Assembly: GCA_049302185.1 (NCBI GenBank)
Contig: JBAQLV010000011.1
Location: forward strand, 31,877 to 95,876
Length of the DNA stretch: 64,000 nt
DNA from: UBA1546 sp049302185
GTDB lineage: Bacteria; Nitrospirota; Thermodesulfovibrionia; Thermodesulfovibrionales; UBA1546
Direction: 5' to 3'
The translations under genes were made by a program, and so were the position numbers. Under the pieces are notes generated by a model. That model saw nothing but the letters and a program-made list of their open reading frames with translations. It searched no databases and had not been told where the DNA came from. Below, piece after piece: positions 59,243 to 64,000 of the stretch (position 1 is the first letter of the stretch; every line of letters begins with the position of its first letter).

Positions 59243-60397
59243 ATGAATACCATATATCTTGACAATAACGCTACGACGAAAATTGCGCCTGAAGTTCTTG
59301 AGGAGATGCTCCCTTATCTGAAAGAAATGTACGGCAATCCTTCAAGCATGCATACCTTCGGAGGGCAGCTGCACAGAAAAGTTGAAGAAGCCAGAGGAAA
59401 AGTTGCAGGATTAATAGGCGCTGAGCCGGAAGAGATAATATTCACGAGCTGCGGAACTGAGAGTGACAACACAGCTATTATGAGTGCTGTTGAGTCTTTG
59501 TCGGACAAAAAACATATTATCACATCAAGGGTAGAACATCCTGCGGTGTTAAATTTCTGCAAGCATCTTGAACGTAAAGGCTGCAGGATTACGTTTATTC
59601 AGGTAGATAAGCAGGGCAGGCTTGAATTGGATGAATTTTCAAAGGCAATTGATGATGATACTGCTCTGGTGTCTTTGATGTATGCAAATAATGAGACAGG
59701 GGTGATTTTTCCTCTGATGGAAATAGGAGAGATGCTAAAGGAGAGGGGTATCTTATTTCATACGGATGCTGTTCAGGCAGCAGGCAAAATTCTCATAGAT
59801 TTAAAGAAGCTTTCTGTTGATATGCTCTCATTGTCAGGGCATAAACTGAATGCGCCGAAAGGTATTGGCGCCCTGTATGTAAAAAAAGGGACAAGGTTTC
59901 ATTCATATATTATCGGCGGTCATCAGGAACATGGCAGGAGGGCAGGGACAGAAAATGTGGCTTCAATTGTGGGACTTGGCAGGGCATGTGAATTTGCAGG
60001 CGAAAATCTTTATAAAGAGATGTCCTATCTGAGAGGACTCAGGGATAAACTTGAGACAGCGCTCTTGAAATTGTGTCCTGATGCGAGGGTGAATGGAGAT
60101 GTGAATAACAGATTGCCGAATACCACAAACCTAAGCTTTGAATATGTTGAAGGCGAGGCAATTCTTCTCAGGCTTAACGAATTCGGCATCTGCGCCTCAT
60201 CAGGTTCTGCATGCACATCAGGCTCTCTTGCGCCTTCCCCTGTCTTAATGGCAATGGATGTTCCTGCCACAGCGATTCACGGCTCTGTCAGATTTTCATT
60301 GAGCCGGTATAACACTGAGGCAGAGGTGGAAAAGGTTATTGAAATAATGCCGGGGATTATAAAAGAACTCAGGAATCTCTCGCCTTTTGGAAGATAG
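59243..60397 (+). CDS. nifS: Cysteine desulfurase (NifS-like)
   Basis: PLP enzyme that provides sulfur for Fe-S clusters. The 384-aa protein has YLDNNATTKIAPEVLEEM, FTSCGTESDNTA, HTDAVQAAGKI, the PLP Lys in LSGHKLNAPKG, and the persulfide Cys in SSGSACTSGSLAPS. The long loop with SGSACTSG marks the NifS/IscS group I type. No scaffold gene adjoins it. Confidence 0.93.
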   Translation: MNTIYLDNNATTKIAPEVLEEMLPYLKEMYGNPSSMHTFGGQLHRKVEEARGKVAGLIGAEPEEIIFTSCGTESDNTAIMSAVESLSDKKHIITSRVEHPAVLNFCKHLERKGCRITFIQVDKQGRLELDEFSKAIDDDTALVSLMYANNETGVIFPLMEIGEMLKERGILFHTDAVQAAGKILIDLKKLSVDMLSLSGHKLNAPKGIGALYVKKGTRFHSYIIGGHQEHGRRAGTENVASIVGLGRACEFAGENLYKEMSYLRGLRDKLETALLKLCPDARVNGDVNNRLPNTTNLSFEYVEGEAILLRLNEFGICASSGSACTSGSLAPSPVLMAMDVPATAIHGSVRFSLSRYNTEAEVEKVIEIMPGIIKELRNLSPFGR

Positions 60398-60432
60398 AGG
60401 TTATAATTTTAACCGTGCACTTTGCAGAGTGC

Positions 60433-60457
60433 TGAGATTTTATCTCATACCTTTTTG
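60433..60457 (+). terminator. Probable terminator after nifS
   Basis: The hairpin TGAGAT-TTT-ATCTCA is followed by TACCTTTTT. A second hairpin GCACT/AGTGC at 60417-60432 precedes it. Both lie between the converging nifS and mlaD genes. Confidence 0.5.
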
Positions 60458-60476
60458 GGATAAGGCAGTATCGCAA

Positions 60477-61952
60477 TTACTTTCCGGGAACTCTTGGTAT
60501 TGTCCCGAAGAGATATTTTAAGTCTTCATCCTCAAACCTTACTCCTGCGCCCACATAAGCTCCGCGCCGCTTTTTGTTAAGTATATTGTCGCCGCCTGCG
60601 GAAAGGAATATATGTTTGAATATGTAGTAATCAACGCCTACCTTTACATGCGGATGTTTTGATCCCTCTTCGTCTTTTGCGAAATCCCAGACATCAGCGG
60701 TGAGTTTTACCTTATCCTTAAGGAAGAAATAATCCGCGCCGACTCCTAATGTGTTTTCAGTAAGGCCGATTCTAAGAGCAAGATCCTGAAATCTCTTTGC
60801 AAACTGTGCTGTAAACTCTATCTTTTTCTCTGCCTTCTCTTCTGTAACAGTTGAGCCGTTTATAGTTGTGGTAGTTGTCGTGACATTCGCCACAGGGTCG
60901 CTGACAATACCGAAAATGTAGTATTTGTCGGGTTTTGGCTGGAGGGTCACATAGAACTGTCCTTTGGCATCTTTTGGTTTTGTGAGATAATCAGTCTGAA
61001 ATGTTATGAATGTCCTGAATCTGTCTATAGCGCCTAATTGCTTATTAACGCTTTCGGATGCCTTATTTAACGACTCGTAGAGCCTGTCATCCTTCACGAG
61101 TTTGCCGAGGCTGCCTTCGCCGTCCGCAATTTTTTTAGAGATGGTGTCAATTGATTCTGTAGCGCTCTTGATAGACGGCCTGTTTTCCTCTATCATTGCC
61201 TTGAGCTCTTCAGACGCCTTTCCAAGGTTTGCCACAAGGTCAGGCCCGTCTTTTTTCAGAGAGGCTGAAAAATCTTTTACATTGCCGATTGTTGCTGTCA
61301 GCGGTTCCTTGTTTTTCTCTACAAGGTCATGTATTGATGTGATGAAGTTATTGATATTGTCGAGCGCTTTCCGCATCTTTTTGTCATTTACGGATATTGT
61401 ATCTTTAAGGCCTGCGGTGATGTCTTTAAGGTTCAGGATAGATTCCTTGAGCGCTGCTTTCCCCTCCGGCGTGCCTATGGATTCGTTGAGGGCGGATGCG
61501 AAATTGTTGATGTTTGTAGAGACATCTGTAAGATTCCTCACAAGGTCGTCAATGTCCACGATTTCTACAACATTTTTTATCGTATCTCCGTCCTTCAGCG
61601 GCGGCGGCTGCGAACCTATTTTCAGTTCAAGATATTTGTCTCCGAGAAGCCCTGTTGATTTTATACCTACGGAGGCGTCTGAATACAGCACAACATTCCT
61701 GTCTATCCTGAGGGTGAGCCTTGCCCTCCCATTCTTGAGTTCAATTCTTTCAATGGTGCCGGCATCAACACCGGCAACCTTTATCCTTGTCTTTTCGTCA
61801 AGGCCTCCGATATTTTTAAACTCGGCATAGACTACGTATCCCTTCTTTTTTACCCATTCAAAGCCGCCTACCTTGAATGTCATGTATGTCAAGAGTGCAA
61901 TAATTATAAGCGCAAAAGAACCTACTTTCAGTTCTGTAGAAAGACCCTTCAT
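60477..61952 (-). CDS. mlaD: MlaD-family MCE protein with C-terminal beta domain
   Basis: Substrate-binding part of an Mla-type lipid transporter. The 491-aa protein has an N-terminal membrane helix (VGSFALIIIALLTYMTF), one MCE domain (VYAEFKNIGGLDEKTRIKVAGVDAG), a long helical stretch (about 150-300), and from about 320 to the end alternating strands (ADYFFLKDKVKLTADVWDF, VGVDYYIFKHIFLSAGG) like outer-membrane barrel strands. It is about three times longer than E. coli MlaD. It overlaps mlaF by four bases. Confidence 0.88.
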   Translation of the reverse strand: MKGLSTELKVGSFALIIIALLTYMTFKVGGFEWVKKKGYVVYAEFKNIGGLDEKTRIKVAGVDAGTIERIELKNGRARLTLRIDRNVVLYSDASVGIKSTGLLGDKYLELKIGSQPPPLKDGDTIKNVVEIVDIDDLVRNLTDVSTNINNFASALNESIGTPEGKAALKESILNLKDITAGLKDTISVNDKKMRKALDNINNFITSIHDLVEKNKEPLTATIGNVKDFSASLKKDGPDLVANLGKASEELKAMIEENRPSIKSATESIDTISKKIADGEGSLGKLVKDDRLYESLNKASESVNKQLGAIDRFRTFITFQTDYLTKPKDAKGQFYVTLQPKPDKYYIFGIVSDPVANVTTTTTTINGSTVTEEKAEKKIEFTAQFAKRFQDLALRIGLTENTLGVGADYFFLKDKVKLTADVWDFAKDEEGSKHPHVKVGVDYYIFKHIFLSAGGDNILNKKRRGAYVGAGVRFEDEDLKYLFGTIPRVPGK

Positions 61953-62707
61953 GCAGTTACTCCTTCTATCTTTATTGGGCCGACTGCGCTTCCGGTTATA
62001 AACTGCCTTACTGTTGCATTGTCCGTATTTTTTATTTCATCAGGCGTGCCGGTGGCAATTATTCTGCCTTCATAGAGCATTGCAATCCTGTCTGCAATCT
62101 TGTATGCGCTGCGCATGTCATGTGTTATAGCCACTGATGTGACCAAGAGTTTCTGCTTCATATCTATTATAAGGTCATTTATTGCGTCAGCCATTATCGG
62201 GTCAAGCCCTGTGGTAGGCTCGTCGTACAGGAGTATTTCAGGAGAGTGGGCTATTGCCCTTGCAAGTCCGACCCTTTTTTTCATTCCTCCTGAAAGTTCA
62301 GAAGGCATAAGATTTTCTGCTCCGATCAAACCGACCATCCTGAGTTTTTCACTGGCTATTTCTTTTGCGTCGTTCTCTTTCAATTTCCCGTGCCTCATTA
62401 AAGCAAACGCTACATTTTCCCATACTTTCATTGAATCAAACAAGGCTGCCATCTGAAAAAGCATACCGAATCTTTTTCTTGTTTCATATAGTTCATTTTC
62501 GCTCATCTTTGCAATGTCAATGCCGTCAATTAATACGGAGCCGCTGTCAGGCTTGAGAGTTCCGATGATTTGTTTTATCAGCACACTCTTTCCTGAACCG
62601 CTTCCTCCTATTACTACCATGCTCTCGCCCTTTTCAACTTTGAGGTTTGCGCCTCTGAGCACATGGTTTCTGCCAAAAGACTTATGCAAATCTATAATCT
62701 CTATCAT
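61949..62707 (-). CDS. mlaF: MlaF-like ABC transporter ATPase
   Basis: Cytoplasmic ATPase that powers lipid transport across the envelope. The 252-aa protein has Walker A GGSGSGKSVLIKQI, Q-loop FQMAALFDSM, signature LSGGMKKRVGLARAIA, Walker B ILLYDEPTTGLDP and switch His in VAITHDM. All are intact. Its ends overlap or adjoin mlaD and mlaE. Confidence 0.95.
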   Translation of the reverse strand: MIEIIDLHKSFGRNHVLRGANLKVEKGESMVVIGGSGSGKSVLIKQIIGTLKPDSGSVLIDGIDIAKMSENELYETRKRFGMLFQMAALFDSMKVWENVAFALMRHGKLKENDAKEIASEKLRMVGLIGAENLMPSELSGGMKKRVGLARAIAHSPEILLYDEPTTGLDPIMADAINDLIIDMKQKLLVTSVAITHDMRSAYKIADRIAMLYEGRIIATGTPDEIKNTDNATVRQFITGSAVGPIKIEGVTA

Positions 62708-62721
62708 TTTACATTTTAAAT

Positions 62722-63528
62722 TTATTTAAACAGCCATGCCGATAAAAAGTAGTCGGAAATTAATATGGTCATTGATGACAAGACCACAGCTCCTGTTGTA
62801 GCCTTTCCAACGCCTTCAGCGCCTCCTGATGTATAAAAACCCTTATAGCAGCTTATTATAGCAATGGATGCGCCAAAAAAACACGCTTTAATAAGGCCGT
62901 TGTATATGTCGCTTGTTTCAAGGTAATCCCATGTCCTTCTCCAGTATACTGATGAGTTAGCGCCTAAGACATTCACTGTAACAAAGAATCCTCCAATAAT
63001 TCCTATGATGTCAGCTACAACTGTCAGAGAAGGAAGTATGATTATGCCTGCAATAAACCTCGGCACAACAAGATACTTCACAGGGTTTGTGGCTAATGTT
63101 TCGAGGGCATCTATCTGTTCTGTCACGCGCATTGTGCCAAGCTCTGCGGCCATGGCAGCGCCAGCCCTTCCTGCAACTATCAGGCCTGTAAGTACAGGCC
63201 CGAGTTCGCGTGTGATAGAAAGGGCGACGACTGTTCCGACCATTACTTCGGCGTTGAATCTCTTAAATCCCGTGTAGCTTTGAAGCGCAAGTACCATGCC
63301 AGTAAATACCGCTGTGATAAGCACGACAGGCAGGGATTTAATGCCAATCTCTACTACCTGTTTGAATGTGTTTTTTAGTTCTAATGGAGGTAATACCAGT
63401 TGTTTTACCGCAGAACACAGAAAGATCAGGATTCTGCCGAGTTCTTCTGTAAATAACACAAAAGTGCGCCAGAACAGCGTGACTGAACGTCCTAACAACT
63501 CAACAGGCTTAAGCAGAATATTAGCCAT
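62722..63528 (-). CDS. mlaE: MlaE-like permease
   Basis: Inner-membrane permease of the Mla transporter. The 268-aa protein has five to six hydrophobic segments and the family signature GPVLTGLIVAGRAGAAMAAELG with MRVTEQIDALETLATNP. It overlaps the 3' end of alr by eight bases and heads the mla genes. Confidence 0.94.
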   Translation of the reverse strand: MANILLKPVELLGRSVTLFWRTFVLFTEELGRILIFLCSAVKQLVLPPLELKNTFKQVVEIGIKSLPVVLITAVFTGMVLALQSYTGFKRFNAEVMVGTVVALSITRELGPVLTGLIVAGRAGAAMAAELGTMRVTEQIDALETLATNPVKYLVVPRFIAGIIILPSLTVVADIIGIIGGFFVTVNVLGANSSVYWRRTWDYLETSDIYNGLIKACFFGASIAIISCYKGFYTSGGAEGVGKATTGAVVLSSMTILISDYFLSAWLFK

Positions 63529-64000
63529 TAATGTATACCCTTTTTGATCTATTCCCCAGAGATGTCAGAATTTCATAAGAAATTGTTCCTGCCCTTTCTG
63601 CGAGTTCAAATGCTGTAACGGCAGTGTTTTTCTGTCTGCCAAGAAGAATAACTTCATCTCCTTCAGAGACGTCTCTGATCTCTGTAACATCCACCATTGC
63701 AGTGTCCATGCATATCCTGCCGGCCACAGGAGCGCGTTTCCCTCTGATAATAACATCTGCATTATTTGATAGGACTCTCGGATATCCATCAGCATAACCA
63801 ACCGGCAATACCGCTATAAGGCTTTCTCTTGCTGTAACAAATGTCCTGCCATAGCTTACAGGTGTTCCTCTTTTAAATCTTCTTATGGAAAGTATCTTTG
63901 TCTTAACAGTCATGGCTGGTTTTAGGCATGATGCATGATGCACGACGCACGATGCCCGATACCCCCCTTTAATTCCCCCCTTACTAAGGGGGGATAGAGG
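63521..64000 (-). CDS. alr: Alanine racemase, C-terminal part (5' end outside window)
   Basis: Makes D-alanine for peptidoglycan. The visible part is the C-terminal beta domain: LKPAMTVKTKILSIRR, GTPVSYGRTF, VLPVGYADGYPR and GRICMDTAMVDVT. The frame stays open to the right edge through repeat-encoded residues PLSPLSKGGIKGG and YRASCVVHHASC, just before LKPAMT, where intact homologues have none. The PLP Lys domain is outside. The apparent start GTG 63943 is within the repeat and is not the real start. Confidence 0.88.
   Translation of the reverse strand, partial: PLSPLSKGGIKGGYRASCVVHHASCLKPAMTVKTKILSIRRFKRGTPVSYGRTFVTARESLIAVLPVGYADGYPRVLSNNADVIIRGKRAPVAGRICMDTAMVDVTEIRDVSEGDEVILLGRQKNTAVTAFELAERAGTISYEILTSLGNRSKRVYING
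63925..64000. repeat. Two adjacent repeat elements in frame in alr
   Basis: GATGCATGATGCACGACGCA words are followed by a CCCCCC/GGGGGG palindrome reaching the window edge. Both are translated within alr. Confidence 0.75.

Overview
This window looks like chromosomal DNA of an anaerobic, diderm, Gram-negative bacterium. The best guess is an uncultivated Nitrospirota (Thermodesulfovibrionia-like) lineage or a close neighbour; this is inferred from gene content and style, not from a search. Supporting content: an NAD-linked formate dehydrogenase next to formate-THF ligase, a 2-oxoacid:ferredoxin oxidoreductase, a futalosine-type menaquinone gene, an Mla lipid-transport operon, RlpA and other lipoproteins, and many short dispersed repeats lying inside genes.

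Layout. 1-7.8 kb: lon (cut by the left edge), galU, a fabG-acpP-fabF cluster, a class II HDAC-like deacetylase, a stand-alone AICAR transformylase and a cyclophilin. 8.1-15.5 kb: a minus-strand one-carbon cluster (NuoE-, NuoF- and FdhA-like subunits, a cNMP-binding protein, fhs). 15.7-25.9 kb: tRNA-Lys and tRNA-Glu, a divergent thymidylate synthase, hemB, an A-type Fe-S carrier, rlmN, miaA, aconitase, ribD, pepA and a pyruvate-kinase-C-like protein. 26.0-27.5 kb: a mazEF module and a tRNA-Leu gene split by a second, intact tRNA-Leu. 27.6-37.7 kb: a response regulator, valS, a small beta-repeat protein, nadC, argC, rpsI-rplM, and a TPR protein with an AAA ATPase. 37.7-44.3 kb: a minus-strand operon xerC-hslV-hslU-rlpA-argB-radA-lipoprotein. 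44.3-47.4 kb: a structured RNA candidate, ppx, KorB- and KorG-like subunits and a GNAT acetyltransferase.

The accessory region is 47.5-55.2 kb. It holds a DUF433/DUF5615 toxin-antitoxin pair, then cas4-cas2-cas1, a 29-repeat CRISPR array, a tracrRNA candidate and a very small Cas9 (761 aa) with all RuvC and HNH catalytic residues present. This is a compact type II system with Cas4, of the II-D or II-C2 kind. The tracr anti-repeat lies between the array and cas9. The array decays at the cas1 end. The predicted cas1 promoter carries a repeat-like sequence between its -35 and -10 boxes, which suggests autoregulation or promoter birth from an eroded repeat.

55.3-64 kb: the operon greA-pyrK-pyrD-SAM hydroxide adenosyltransferase, then mqnB, a NifS-like desulfurase, and alr-mlaE-mlaF-mlaD (alr cut by the right edge).

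A second theme runs through the window: several families of short palindromic or tandem repeats sit both between genes and, in frame, inside at least eight conserved genes (fdhA, rlmN, miaA, ribD, valS, pyrK, mqnB, alr). They also appear to supply the signal peptides of two lipoproteins.
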